Origin: Caryophanales bacterium
Lineage (GTDB): Bacteria; Bacillota_I; Bacilli_A; RFN20; CAG-826
Length of the DNA: 44,899 bases
NCBI GenBank assembly: GCA_016287465.1
Contig: JAEEWP010000003.1
Coordinates: 1 to 44,899 of the forward strand
Reading direction: 5' to 3'
Shown: positions 1-8,343 of the stretch, piece by piece
How positions within the stretch are numbered: the stretch's first letter is position 1
Layout of the letters: each line of letters starts with the position of its first letter
The notes under the pieces: generated by a model
Database searches by the model: none
What the model was told of the DNA's origin: nothing
What the model saw: the letters and a program-made list of their open reading frames with translations, nothing else
Position numbers and translations under genes: made by a program

Positions 1-91
1 TCATGATGATGGCGACGGTACCCATGAGGATAGCGATGGATAAGATAAGGTGCTTTTTGACTTTGTCAAAGAACTTTTCGAGCTTACTCAT
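1..91 (-). CDS. N-terminal fragment of a membrane protein, cut by the window edge
   Basis: On the minus strand an ATG at 91-89 opens a frame that runs off the window. It reads MSKLEKFFDKVKKHLILSIA and then continues hydrophobic: a short basic amphipathic stretch followed by a likely transmembrane segment. A good ribosome binding site (GAGGAGG) lies about 9 nt upstream, inside the end of the GH3 gene. The frame overlaps the GH3 stop by 8 nt, so the two genes are probably co-transcribed and translationally coupled. The function cannot be read from 30 residues. A second anchored glycosidase or a sugar-related membrane protein would fit the context, but that is inference. Confidence 0.6.
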   Translation of the reverse strand, partial: MSKLEKFFDKVKKHLILSIAILMGTVAIIM

Positions 92-3000
92 TTGCTGGTT
101 CCTCCTCTTCGTCTCTGTATTTGAGAGTGGTTCTTATGGTCAGGACAGCAGCAGCTACGCCAATGACAAGTCCGCCAAAGGCGAAGCCATCAATGGAGAT
201 AAGGGCTGGTTGCCACCATAAGTAGCTCTGTTTCGGTGGGATGGAAACGATTGCTTCTGATGGGTCAGCGGAGACGTTGTAGTTGTTGTTTCTCCACATA
301 GCGTTGCAGAAGGAGTAGGCAATTTGGTGCATGGCCTCACGCATACGCCACTGAACGCGGACTGGAGTATTGGCAGCAGTGCCGATAGCAGCAGCCTCGG
401 TGTGGCTCTGGGAGATAAGGTTGATGTTTCCGCCGCAACGGAATGAGAAACCGATATCCATGTTGGTTCCGTTCTCGGTCATATCGGTGATGATCTGACC
501 TTTGAATCCCCATTCTCTGCGGAGGACACCCTGGATAAGGGCTTCGTTACCACCGGTCCAGATGCCACCAATACGGTTGAAGGAGGTCATGATACCGACG
601 GTGCCGCCATTCTTAACGGCTTCTTCGAATGGACGGAGATAGAGCTCACGGAAGGTTTGCTCAGTCATCCAAGCCATGTTGGCCATACGGTTGAAGTCTT
701 GGTCGTTGGCGACAAAGTGTTTGACGAAGGTGATACGGCCATAGATGCTGATGCCTTTGACGATCTCAGAGACATAACGGCCGGAAAGGATTGGGTCTTC
801 GGACTGGTAACCGCAGTTTCTGCCACCATAGGTTGAACGGTGGAGGTTGCAGTTTGGCGAGAAGATGCCATCAGCGCCAGAGGCGTTCATGTCATTACCC
901 ATTGATTTGCCGAGCTTGAAGGTAAGAGCTCTGTTCCAGGCCTGGCAGCCCATGGTTGGACCAGGGTAGGCTGGGCAGTTGATGGAATCGCTCTGTCCAT
1001 AGCCGCCGCCGATCATGGCAGCGCCTTCTTCGAATTTGAAGGAGCTGGAGTTGGAGGAGCTACGTAAGCCGATCTCGGTCATGCCACGCTCAGCATAGCT
1101 GGAGTTTTCGGTAACGAGCGTCTTGGAGTTGTTGAAGTCAAGCTGATCAAGGAGGCTATCCCATTCTGGGGCGTCATAGTCTTCGCCGCAGGCCAAACCG
1201 GTTTCGGTAAGGGTGCCGTCTTCATTGAAAAGCTTAGCGGTTCCGCCGCTGTTCCAGGTTGGAGCAGTGGTTGGGACTGGATCGCCAAAGTAATCGACAG
1301 TGGCATTGTCCCAGTTGTCGCCCATGGTTCTGCTGAAGCTATAGTTGGCGATTGGCTCTGGGTCGGATTCGCGAACCATGAGTTTGTCGGTCCATGGCTT
1401 GTCTGGCTCACATTCAGTGAGAAGATCCGGGAAGTTGTTACGGTGGACGAATTCGATGTTCTGATCGACGGTGGTACCATCGATTGGCATACCTTCGTAG
1501 GCGTTCTCACCGACGAAACGGTTCTCGACAGTCTCGCCAGTGACTTCGTCTTTGTCGATCAAGACGGTGTTGGAGACCTGGTAGGTCACAGGAGACATAT
1601 TGTCTTTGACGTGGTGGGAATCGGTCATGAAGTTGAGGACGTAGTCGCCATCTTCGAGTTCATAACCAGTGTGGCCATTGTTATTGGCATCGTAGTCGTC
1701 ATAGGACTTGAAGTCCTTGGTATCGACTTCGATTTCGATGGTGCAGACATCGCCTGGCTGGAGAAGAGGAGTCTTCTCGTAGCCGACTAATTTGCGGTAG
1801 GATTTCTCGATTCCGCCTGGGGTGTATGGGGCGGTGAGATAAATCTGAACAACGTCCTTGCCTTTGTGATCACCTTTGTTGGTGACTTCGACTTTGAAGG
1901 TGAGCGTTTCGTCTGCTTCGATTTCGCTGCCGTTGGTCTTTTTGGCCTCAACTAATTTCCAGCTGAAGTCAGTGTAGGACATACCATAACCGAATGGGTA
2001 CTGGACGACGTTGTCATATCCGTTATATGGATCTCTGTCCCAGAAGCCTTCGGCATCAGCGGTTTCGAACCAACGATAACCCATGTAGATGCCTTCGGTG
2101 TATTCGGTGTAGCAAGCGTAGTTGTAGAAAGCAGCGCCGCCAGAACCTCTACCAGCTTTGCTGAAGAAGTCGGAGGATCTTCCACCTGTATAGTGGCGGG
2201 TGTGCTTAGCGCAGGAACGATAGTAGGTGATGTTGTATTCTGGGCGATATGGAGTGGTGTCGGTCATGTGTCCAGAAGGGGTGACGTCTCCGAAGACGAC
2301 ATCAGGGATGGCGAGGGCTCCTTGGCCACCAGTGACGCCGACATTGAGGACGGCGTCGATGCCGTTTGGAATGTCGTCATTGATGTTCTTGACGAAATCG
2401 AGGGTCATGTTGTTGGTGCTGTTCTCAATAACGATGACGTTTTCGAAGTCGGCAGCGATCTGACGAAGGGTGTATTCTTCTTCGGTTGAGATCTCGAGGT
2501 AGGTGCGCTCTTCATCTTTAACGGTGCTTCCGCTCTTATGAGTTGAATCGCTGGAGGAGAGCTTGTTCTGGTAGTGAGGGCAGTCACTGTTCTCACCGGC
2601 GTGACGGGAGATGACGAAGAAGGCGGTATCACTGTAAGATTTGGATTCTTCGTAGAGTCTTTGATACTCGCTGTCGATCTCGAGCGATGGCTCACGGATG
2701 ATAAAGTAGTTATCAAGGCTGGTCATGATGGTGTTGGAATCACCTTCGGCCTTGTGCCAACTTGTGTAGTAGTCGGAGATGTCTTTATTGACCTCGACGC
2801 CTCTCTTCACGAGAGCGCTGTTAAGGTCATATGACTTGTGACCTTTTGTTCCGACCATTTCGGAGCCAGATGACATGATGTACCAGTCAACTGAACCGTG
2901 GCCGAAAACGTTTACTTTTTTGACATCGTCTTTGCTGAGCGGAAGTGTTCCGTTGTTTTCAAGCATGACAATGCCCTCGCCTTCGACTTCGACGGCAAGT

Positions 3001-3215
3001 TCGTCACCCATGCCGGACGCTGAACGAGTCATGGCGTTGGCATCGGCTGGAGCTGCTTCAGTGAGGTAGGTGGTTAGGGTACTGGCGCCATCGCCAAAAG
3101 CCCAGGTATTACCAATTACCAAAGCGACGCCAGCGGCGACGATGACAGGCAAAGCGGCGATCGAAACGATAAGTCTGGTCTTATCTTTGCCTGACAAGGA
3201 ATTAGATTTTCCCAT
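84..3215 (-). CDS. Membrane-anchored GH3 family beta-glycosidase with permuted domain order
   Basis: A 1043-residue glycoside hydrolase family 3 enzyme, likely releasing glucose or xylose from beta-linked oligosaccharides at the cell surface. Residues about 13-40 form an N-terminal membrane or signal-anchor segment. Residues about 80-330 resemble the GH3 C-terminal alpha/beta sandwich, 405-560 an FnIII-like region starting at YPFGYGMSYTDF, and 690-930 the TIM-barrel catalytic domain with KHF near 831 and the nucleophile Asp911 in ITDM. Residues about 1000-1030 form a second membrane segment followed by an acidic tail. The usual GH3 order (barrel first) is therefore reversed, as known for some rumen Firmicutes beta-glucosidases such as Butyrivibrio BglA. 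Start: ATG with AGAAAGGA upstream. A cre-like operator upstream suggests catabolite repression. Substrate specificity cannot be told from sequence alone. Confidence 0.9.
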   Translation of the reverse strand: MGKSNSLSGKDKTRLIVSIAALPVIVAAGVALVIGNTWAFGDGASTLTTYLTEAAPADANAMTRSASGMGDELAVEVEGEGIVMLENNGTLPLSKDDVKKVNVFGHGSVDWYIMSSGSEMVGTKGHKSYDLNSALVKRGVEVNKDISDYYTSWHKAEGDSNTIMTSLDNYFIIREPSLEIDSEYQRLYEESKSYSDTAFFVISRHAGENSDCPHYQNKLSSSDSTHKSGSTVKDEERTYLEISTEEEYTLRQIAADFENVIVIENSTNNMTLDFVKNINDDIPNGIDAVLNVGVTGGQGALAIPDVVFGDVTPSGHMTDTTPYRPEYNITYYRSCAKHTRHYTGGRSSDFFSKAGRGSGGAAFYNYACYTEYTEGIYMGYRWFETADAEGFWDRDPYNGYDNVVQYPFGYGMSYTDFSWKLVEAKKTNGSEIEADETLTFKVEVTNKGDHKGKDVVQIYLTAPYTPGGIEKSYRKLVGYEKTPLLQPGDVCTIEIEVDTKDFKSYDDYDANNNGHTGYELEDGDYVLNFMTDSHHVKDNMSPVTYQVSNTVLIDKDEVTGETVENRFVGENAYEGMPIDGTTVDQNIEFVHRNNFPDLLTECEPDKPWTDKLMVRESDPEPIANYSFSRTMGDNWDNATVDYFGDPVPTTAPTWNSGGTAKLFNEDGTLTETGLACGEDYDAPEWDSLLDQLDFNNSKTLVTENSSYAERGMTEIGLRSSSNSSSFKFEEGAAMIGGGYGQSDSINCPAYPGPTMGCQAWNRALTFKLGKSMGNDMNASGADGIFSPNCNLHRSTYGGRNCGYQSEDPILSGRYVSEIVKGISIYGRITFVKHFVANDQDFNRMANMAWMTEQTFRELYLRPFEEAVKNGGTVGIMTSFNRIGGIWTGGNEALIQGVLRREWGFKGQIITDMTENGTNMDIGFSFRCGGNINLISQSHTEAAAIGTAANTPVRVQWRMREAMHQIAYSFCNAMWRNNNYNVSADPSEAIVSIPPKQSYLWWQPALISIDGFAFGGLVIGVAAAVLTIRTTLKYRDEEEEPANE

Positions 3216-3278
3216 GTGTTTTTCCTTTCTTTCTAAAAGATATGTTTTTGGTGAGCTAGAGCCCCTAGCACACCGACA

Positions 3279-3294
3279 ATCACTTAAAAGTGAT
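3279..3294. promoter_or_regulatory. Inverted repeat upstream of the GH3 gene
   Basis: ATCACTT-AA-AAGTGAT is a perfect 7-bp inverted repeat with a 2-nt spacer. It lies about 65-80 bp upstream of the GH3 start, just downstream of the cre-like site in the direction of GH3 transcription. It could be a local regulator's operator. No regulator gene is adjacent in the window. Confidence 0.4.
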
Positions 3295-3300
3295 ACCCAT

Positions 3301-3314
3301 TGTAAGCGCTTTAA
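3301..3314 (-). promoter_or_regulatory. cre-like catabolite operator over a possible -10 box of the GH3 gene
   Basis: On the minus strand the sequence is TTAAAGCGCTTACA, built around AAGCGCTT and very close to the CcpA/LacI-family cre consensus (TGWAANCGNTNWCA). A TACAAT hexamer at 3304-3299 on the minus strand overlaps its end and could be the -10 box. This position would suit repression by a CcpA-type protein when better sugars are present, consistent with a glycosidase target. CcpA itself is not in the window. Confidence 0.5.
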
Positions 3315-3521
3315 AAATTGACTATCTTGCTATTAAGCAAAGTCAAATACCCTATGGAATTACGCTATAAAGTGTCTAAAATGCAAAAGCATTACATTTA
3401 CAAGAACTGGAAAAACAACCAAAAGGGCTAATAAATATTAACTATTGTTAAAAAATGTAAAAATCGATTATTTTGCTCCATTTTCTAGCGAACAGAAATA
3501 ATCAAAAAAATAGCACTTTTA
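3315..3521. other. AT-rich intergenic region between divergent transcription units
   Basis: This is the remainder of the gap between the GH3 gene and the PAS-GGDEF gene. It holds a pair of facing TTGACT/AGTCAA hexamers (3319-3346) that enclose a second imperfect inverted repeat, CTTGCT-ATT-AAGCAA. No coding frame or RNA gene is seen in the rest. Confidence 0.4.
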
Positions 3522-3550
3522 TTGAATAAGATCATTTTAGGGTTTAATTT
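3522..3550 (+). promoter_or_regulatory. Promoter of the PAS-GGDEF gene
   Basis: TTGAAT (3522-3527), 17 nt, TAATTT (3545-3550). Transcription would start near 3557, just before the AAGG ribosome binding site and the ATG at 3573. This argues against translation from the in-frame TTG at 3522. Confidence 0.4.
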
Positions 3551-3572
3551 TTTTCTAAGGTCGACAAAGAAC

Positions 3573-4451
3573 ATGAACGAAAAAGAAGAACTTAATATGC
3601 TTCGCGACATGCTTGAGCATATGCCAGGCGGAGCTTTTACCTATGAGGCAGAAGGGGATCAAAGATTCATCTATGTCTCACCATCCCTTTATAAACTTCT
3701 CGGTTACGAAGACGAAGAATCGTTTTTGAAATCGGTCAATTACAGCTTCATTAATTTCGTCCACCCAGACGATTATGAGAAGATTCAGCAAGAAATCGAT
3801 GAGCAGATTTCCGAATCGGATATCGACTTCTGCGAATACCGCGTTAAGAAAGCCGATGGCACATATATTTGGATGCTTGACCGCGGCAAGATCATGAGGC
3901 GTCCTGATGGCTCAAGATTCTTCTATGTTGTCGTCTTAGACGAGAATGCGATCATGCATAAGAGACTTGAGACCGCTAAAAAGGCAAAGCAAGACTCTCT
4001 CACAGGCCTTCTTAATCACCAAGCCATCGTTATGGAAATCAACGCCCTCATACAAGACCACTGCGAAGGCGTCTGCATGATGCTTGATATCGACGACTTT
4101 AAACGTATCAACGACAACTATGGACATATTGAAGGGGATAGAGTCATCGTCACCCTTTCGAAAGCCTTGCTCGCTGAATTCCCTGATGCTCTCGTTGGCA
4201 GGTTCGGCGGAGACGAATTCCTTCTCTACTTCGTTGGAGCCAAAGAGGAAGACCACGCAGAGGAGTTAGGCAAGAAGGTCGTTAAGATCATGAACAAGAT
4301 CAAGATCAACGGAAGCATACCTCTATGCGGAAGTATCGGAATCTCTCTATCGAGAGGCGGATTCTTCTCCGTTGACGAAGCGGTCAGAAAAGCCGATGAG
4401 GCGATGTACTCCGCGAAAAAGTCAGGCAAAAACCAATTCGCAATCAAATAA
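3573..4451 (+). CDS. PAS domain-containing diguanylate cyclase
   Basis: A 292-residue protein predicted to make cyclic di-GMP from two GTP in response to a signal sensed by its PAS domain. Residues about 8-125 form the PAS fold with its trailing PAC strands. Residues about 130-290 are the GGDEF domain, opening with DSLTGLLNH and carrying an intact GGDEF at 212-216. The RxxD inhibitory site that normally lies five residues before GGDEF is absent (FPDA is found there), so product inhibition by the usual route is unlikely. There is no membrane segment, so it is cytoplasmic. The start is taken as the ATG with AAGG about 12 nt upstream. It stands alone, between its own promoter and terminator. Confidence 0.88.
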   Translation: MNEKEELNMLRDMLEHMPGGAFTYEAEGDQRFIYVSPSLYKLLGYEDEESFLKSVNYSFINFVHPDDYEKIQQEIDEQISESDIDFCEYRVKKADGTYIWMLDRGKIMRRPDGSRFFYVVVLDENAIMHKRLETAKKAKQDSLTGLLNHQAIVMEINALIQDHCEGVCMMLDIDDFKRINDNYGHIEGDRVIVTLSKALLAEFPDALVGRFGGDEFLLYFVGAKEEDHAEELGKKVVKIMNKIKINGSIPLCGSIGISLSRGGFFSVDEAVRKADEAMYSAKKSGKNQFAIK

Positions 4452-4456
4452 AAATC

Positions 4457-4480
4457 GCTGGCAAATCGCCAGCCTTTTTT
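4457..4480 (+). terminator. Rho-independent terminator after the PAS-GGDEF gene
   Basis: GCTGGC-aaatc-GCCAGC is followed by a run of seven T, starting 5 nt after the stop codon. Confidence 0.85.
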
Positions 4481-4501
4481 ATATTTTCAACGAAAAGTAA
4501 C

Positions 4502-4526
4502 ACACTAGTGTTAATGAGCCTATAAT
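4502..4526 (+). promoter_or_regulatory. Promoter with palindromic operator for the PII-like/antiporter pair
   Basis: A consensus TATAAT lies at 4521-4526. No good -35 box is visible at the expected spacing. A perfect 10-bp palindrome, ACACTAGTGT, occupies 4502-4511 between the -35 and -10 positions, so a repressor bound there would block RNA polymerase. Confidence 0.5.
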
Positions 4527-4549
4527 CTTTGTGTCGAAAGGTGATGCTT

Positions 4550-4882
4550 ATGAAACGCGTATTATTCCTCTTTCTCGAAAACGGCCAGGCGGCCATAAAC
4601 GCCCTCGAAGAAATTCGTTCCGCAGGATATAACGGAACACTTGTCGGAGGCGCATCGTTAAGACACGCCTTCGAAGACATGCTTCCAGAAGAGAGACATT
4701 TCTTCTCTCTTGCCAACTGGGAAGCCGACAACAACAAAGAATCGACTCTTTCTCTTTTCATCGTTGATGAGAAGAGCGTGAACGAACTCAAAGATGCCAT
4801 CCGCAAATGCACCGATGACTTCAAAACCGTGAAGGGTGCTTTCTTCAGCATCCCTCTTGAGGACTACGAAGGAAGCTTCTAA
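4550..4882 (+). CDS. Small PII-like (ferredoxin-fold) regulatory protein
   Basis: A 110-residue soluble protein whose predicted order beta-alpha-beta-beta-alpha-beta matches the PII/CutA-like fold: strand KRVLFLFLE, helix GQAAINALEEIRSAGY, strand NGTLVGGAS, a flexible segment about 38-60 where PII proteins carry the T-loop, strand STLSLFIVDE, helix VNELKDAIRKC, strand GAFFSIPL. PII-like proteins bind nucleotides or ions and control membrane transporters. Its stop codon overlaps the antiporter's ATG by one base (TAATG), so the two are coupled, and it probably modulates that antiporter. The start ATG at 4550 has AAAGGTG about 7 nt upstream; a TTG at 4529 and an ATG at 4544 are weaker alternatives. 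The fold call comes from pattern only. The ligand is unknown. Confidence 0.6.
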   Translation: MKRVLFLFLENGQAAINALEEIRSAGYNGTLVGGASLRHAFEDMLPEERHFFSLANWEADNNKESTLSLFIVDEKSVNELKDAIRKCTDDFKTVKGAFFSIPLEDYEGSF

Positions 4883-6174
4883 TGGACGGCTTTATCTTTC
4901 TATACGCAGCAGCGATAGTCCTTGTTGGTCTTTTATCAACGAGGTTGATGAAGGTCATCAAGATGCCTTTTGTGACTGGCTATATCATCACAGGCATTCT
5001 CATGGGTCCTTTTGTTTTCGGACTCTTCTTCAATGGCTTTGATTTCCTTAATGCCGGAAGCGGACCGGTTGCCGAATATGTCAGAAGCCTCGGCTGGGTG
5101 AATAATGTCGCTTTAGGATTCATCGCTTTCTCGGTAGGTGCTTCTTTCAAGAGAAACACCCTCAAAGCCGTTGGCAAGAAGGTTCTTGTCATCACCGTTC
5201 TTGAAGCGGTGTTTGCTTCGCTTCTTGTTATCGCTGCTTTGTTAGTGGCTTACTTCATCTTCCCTAACGATATCCCTCTCCCTCTCGTGCTTACCTTAGG
5301 TGCGATCGCCGCTGCGACAGCGCCAGCAGCCACCCTCATGGTCGTTAAGCAATATAGGGCAAAAGGACCTGTCACAGATACTTTGCTTCCAGTCGTCGCT
5401 CTTGATGATGCGGCTGCTCTTATTCTCTTCGCCGTTCTCTTCCAGATTGCCGAGGCTATGGCAACTGGCGGATCATTCAATGCCTATGAGATGTTCGCTA
5501 AACCTCTTATCGAGATCGTCATCTCTCTCGCTATTGGTGCGGCTCTTGGCTTCATGATGTCCTTTGCTTGCCATTTCTTCCGCTCAAGAGGAAACAGAAC
5601 TGGCTGGATCATCTTCGTCGTCTTTGCCTCGCTTGGCCTTTATTACTTATTCAAACAAGACTTCATGGGGAATATGGAGCTTAGCTCTTTGCTTACCTGC
5701 ATGACCGCAGGCGCCATCTTCGTCAACATGAGACAAGACAGCGTTAAAGAGTTTGAGTTCCTTGATAGGTTTACCACCCCGATATACATGCTCTTCTTTA
5801 TCATCAGCGGCGCCAATCTCAACCTGACCATATTCGCAAGCGAAAGCGGTCTTGTTGTTTTGGCTATCGCTCTTATCTACGTCATCTTCAGAGCCGGTGG
5901 CAAATGGCTTGGCGCCTTTAGCGGTGCCGCCATCTCGAAAGCGGAGCCAACCGTTAAGAAATATCTTGGCTTCTGCCTTATCCCTCAAGCTGGTGTCGCA
6001 ATCGGTTTATCAACGACCGCAGGCGCTGCCTTAAGCGGTCCTGGCGGAAATCCCCTAATCGGAGCGATGGTGGTGGCCATCATCCTCACCTCCACGCTTG
6101 TCTATGAGCTTATTGGTCCTATCGTTACCAAGACCGCTCTCAAAAAAGCCGGCGAACTTACCTTGGAACGTTAA
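4882..6174 (+). CDS. CPA-type monovalent cation/proton antiporter
   Basis: A 430-residue integral membrane protein with about 12-13 hydrophobic segments, of the KefB/NhaA-like Na+(K+)/H+ exchanger family. It would exchange Na+ or K+ for protons to hold pH and ion balance. Family features include the early ITGILMGP motif and the core ATAPAATLMVVKQYRAKGP...ALDDAAAL, with paired acidic residues suited to cation binding. It ends soon after the last membrane segment and lacks the C-terminal RCK/TrkA-N domain often found in CPA2 proteins. Regulation may instead come from the separate PII-like protein encoded immediately upstream, with the stop and start overlapping by one base. The ribosome binding site AAGGAAG lies within the upstream gene. 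The transported ion cannot be assigned from sequence. Confidence 0.88.
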   Translation: MDGFIFLYAAAIVLVGLLSTRLMKVIKMPFVTGYIITGILMGPFVFGLFFNGFDFLNAGSGPVAEYVRSLGWVNNVALGFIAFSVGASFKRNTLKAVGKKVLVITVLEAVFASLLVIAALLVAYFIFPNDIPLPLVLTLGAIAAATAPAATLMVVKQYRAKGPVTDTLLPVVALDDAAALILFAVLFQIAEAMATGGSFNAYEMFAKPLIEIVISLAIGAALGFMMSFACHFFRSRGNRTGWIIFVVFASLGLYYLFKQDFMGNMELSSLLTCMTAGAIFVNMRQDSVKEFEFLDRFTTPIYMLFFIISGANLNLTIFASESGLVVLAIALIYVIFRAGGKWLGAFSGAAISKAEPTVKKYLGFCLIPQAGVAIGLSTTAGAALSGPGGNPLIGAMVVAIILTSTLVYELIGPIVTKTALKKAGELTLER

Positions 6175-6193
6175 AAACCCTAGCAAATATTTA

Positions 6194-6219
6194 AAAATCC
6201 CTGGCAATTCAGGGATTTT
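6194..6219. terminator. Bidirectional terminator between the antiporter and yhhN-like genes
   Basis: AAAATCCCTG-gcaatt-CAGGGATTTT has flanking A and T runs on either strand. It sits between two convergent genes and can end both. Confidence 0.85.
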
Positions 6220-6222
6220 CTT

Positions 6223-6927
6223 TTATCTGATCATTCCGTTCGTGAGGATTAAACCTACGACAATCAAGACCTCTCCAAGGAGATAGGTAATCATGATTGG
6301 GAAGTGCTCTCTTGGTATTGGTTTGAAGAAGTGAGAGTAGACGAGCATCGAATCGCTCATAAGGAAGACGAGTCCTCCTAATAGCAAGAAGATGAAGAAG
6401 AGAGGCTGACCTAGAAGCACACCGACAAGGCCTACTGTCGTTTCTGTAAGAAGAGATACGCAGTATAAGCCTCCTGCCAAACTCATTAGCCATTTCTTCT
6501 TCGTGATGATAAAAGCAATCGTGAAGAACATCGCATAAGCGGCAACAAAATAGACAATCGCCCAGATTTGGATGTTCTTGACTTCAAGAAGACCTATTTC
6601 AACCAAGATGGACATGGCCTCATTGATATAGAAGATATGGCCAAGGAAGAAGAAAAGCATTCCAAGCGCCAAGAACTTGACGAAGTGCTTCTTAAGAAGG
6701 AAGTAATCACCAATAGCTCCGACAGCGGCTCCGACATAGATCTGCCACCTCATTGGAGCAAGGAAAACCGCAGCGATCGCCAAAGCAGGGACGCATAAGG
6801 TTTTGGTCAGCTTTCTCTTAGGCTCCCATTCCTTGTAGCAGTAATAGATGTGCTGCAAAGAAATAAGAACAAACGCCAAGAGGAAGAAAAAACCGATGTA
6901 TGTGAGAGGCGATGTGAAATCAAACAT
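6223..6927 (-). CDS. YhhN/TMEM86 family membrane protein (lysoplasmalogenase-like)
   Basis: A 234-residue protein with about eight hydrophobic segments. It carries the family's conserved polar positions: AIGDYFLL, LGHIFYI and the late SDSMLVY...F. Characterised members of this family (human TMEM86B and some bacterial YhhN homologues) hydrolyse the vinyl ether bond of lysoplasmalogens. Plasmalogens occur in anaerobic bacteria, so the role would fit, but the activity here is inferred from family only. The gene is preceded by its own promoter with the -10 box 6 nt before the ATG and no ribosome binding site, so the transcript looks leaderless. It shares a bidirectional terminator with the antiporter. 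Confidence 0.75.
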   Translation of the reverse strand: MFDFTSPLTYIGFFFLLAFVLISLQHIYYCYKEWEPKRKLTKTLCVPALAIAAVFLAPMRWQIYVGAAVGAIGDYFLLKKHFVKFLALGMLFFFLGHIFYINEAMSILVEIGLLEVKNIQIWAIVYFVAAYAMFFTIAFIITKKKWLMSLAGGLYCVSLLTETTVGLVGVLLGQPLFFIFLLLGGLVFLMSDSMLVYSHFFKPIPREHFPIMITYLLGEVLIVVGLILTNGMIR

Positions 6928-6933
6928 AGCCTT

Positions 6934-6963
6934 ATTGTAGAACTTTTATGAAGAGCAAGTCAA
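6934..6963 (-). promoter_or_regulatory. Leaderless promoter of the yhhN-like gene
   Basis: Read on the minus strand: TTGACT (6963-6958), 18 nt, TACAAT (6939-6934), then 6 nt to the ATG at 6927. No Shine-Dalgarno is possible in that space. Confidence 0.55.
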
Positions 6964-6969
6964 AACGGC

Positions 6970-8298
6970 CTACTTTTGCTTCTTAGAGTGCGCCTCTTTC
7001 CATTTCTTTATCTCTTCGAGGCGGGCTTTGTATTTGGCTTCTAAGCCTTGGTTTCCAGGGGTGAAGTATTCTTTGCCAACAAGTGAATCAGGAAGGCACT
7101 GCATGCTGGCGATCTTTTCTTTGGTGTCATGGGCGTATATATACCCATCGCCATATCCAAGCTCTTTCATGAGTTTGGTCGGAGCGTTTCTGATGACCAT
7201 AGGGACTGGTTCATCAATCATCTTCTTCGCGTCTTCTGCCGCTCTATTGTAGGCGACTTCCATCGCATTTGATTTAGGAGACATGGCCATGTAGACGACC
7301 GCTTCGGTGAGGCAGACGTTGCATTCAGGAACACCGATGAAATGGCAGGCCTGGTAAGCGGACACTGCGACTTCCATTGCTCTAGGATCGGCAAGACCAA
7401 CATCCTCTGAGGCAAAACGGACAACCCTTCTTGCGATATAAAGAGGATCCTCACCAGCCTCAAGCATTCTGGCTAACCAATAGACCGCGGCATCTGGGTC
7501 GCTGTTCCTCATTGATTTATGGAGAGCGGAGATGAGGTTATAGTGTTCCTCGCCTTTCTTGTCATATAAGAAGGACTTCTTTGAAGTCACTTGCTCGACT
7601 ATCTCTTTGGAGACGGTGATTGTGTCATCTTGTCTGTCACCGTTAAGGATGACCATCTCAAGGGTGGATAAGGCTCCTCTAGCGTCACCATTAGAGAAGG
7701 TGGCGATCGTCTCAAGGATCTGTTTGCTGATCTTGATCTTCATGCCGCCGAATCCACGCTTGTCAGAGATGGCTTTCTTCAAAAGAAGAACAATATCATC
7801 AACGGTCAATGGATTGAGGACGAAGACTTTGCAGCGAGACAAAAGAGCGTTATTGATCTCGAAGGATGGGTTCTCGGTTGTAGCGCCCACGAGGATAATG
7901 CTCCCTTTCTCGACGAAAGGAAGGAAAGCATCTTGCTGAGCTTTGTTGAATCTATGGATTTCGTCTACAAAGACAATGGTTTTGCCACCGAAAAGGCGGT
8001 TTTTCTCCGCTTCTTCCATGACGGTTTTGATTTCTTTGATTCCGCTGGTGACGGCAGAGAAGGTAATGAAATCAGCCTTGGTCATGTTGGCGATCACTTT
8101 GGCGATCGTTGTCTTACCAACTCCAGGCGGGCCCCAAAAGATCATCGAAGGGACTTTGTCGCTTTCGATCATATTCCTAAGGATTTTGCCTTTGCCTAAA
8201 AGATGATCCTGACCGACTATCTCGTCGATGGATGTAGGCCTAAGGCGTTCGGCCAAAGGTTCGTTATTGTCGTTCCAAATGGATATAGTTTCGCTCAT
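6970..8298 (-). CDS. rarA: Replication-associated recombination protein A (RarA/MgsA)
   Basis: A 442-residue AAA+ ATPase that acts at stalled replication forks and is related to clamp-loader subunits. The Walker A motif GPPGVGKT is at 56-63 and Walker B VDEIH at 111-115, followed by HRFNKAQQD and the sensor 1 region GATTENPSFEIN with the arginine finger LLSRCKVF. The C-terminal third is the tetramerisation region typical of RarA (YWLARMLEAGEDPLYIARR, then GYGDGYIYAHD). Length is normal for the family. It is transcribed divergently from nrdG with only 45 bp between the two ATGs. A TAGAAT box lies 7 nt before its ATG with no ribosome binding site, so it appears leaderless. Confidence 0.95.
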   Translation of the reverse strand: MSETISIWNDNNEPLAERLRPTSIDEIVGQDHLLGKGKILRNMIESDKVPSMIFWGPPGVGKTTIAKVIANMTKADFITFSAVTSGIKEIKTVMEEAEKNRLFGGKTIVFVDEIHRFNKAQQDAFLPFVEKGSIILVGATTENPSFEINNALLSRCKVFVLNPLTVDDIVLLLKKAISDKRGFGGMKIKISKQILETIATFSNGDARGALSTLEMVILNGDRQDDTITVSKEIVEQVTSKKSFLYDKKGEEHYNLISALHKSMRNSDPDAAVYWLARMLEAGEDPLYIARRVVRFASEDVGLADPRAMEVAVSAYQACHFIGVPECNVCLTEAVVYMAMSPKSNAMEVAYNRAAEDAKKMIDEPVPMVIRNAPTKLMKELGYGDGYIYAHDTKEKIASMQCLPDSLVGKEYFTPGNQGLEAKYKARLEEIKKWKEAHSKKQK

Positions 8299-8305
8299 CG
8301 TATTA

Positions 8306-8335
8306 ATTCTACTTTATTTTGCGTGGGTTTATAAT
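8306..8335. promoter_or_regulatory. Overlapping divergent promoters of rarA and nrdG
   Basis: Minus strand: TAGAAT (8311-8306) lies 7 nt before the rarA ATG at 8298. Plus strand: TATAAT (8330-8335) lies 8 nt before the nrdG ATG at 8344, with a weak -35 (TTCTAC, 8307-8312) sitting on the rarA -10. The two promoters share about 30 bp, so polymerase binding at one should hinder the other. Neither gene has a Shine-Dalgarno. Confidence 0.5.
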
Positions 8336-8343
8336 ATGTGCAT

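Noticed and set aside
3522-3572. Longer N-terminus of the PAS-GGDEF protein from a TTG start
   Set aside because: The TTG coincides with a likely -35 box, and the ATG at 3573 has a better ribosome binding site and matches the start of the PAS domain.
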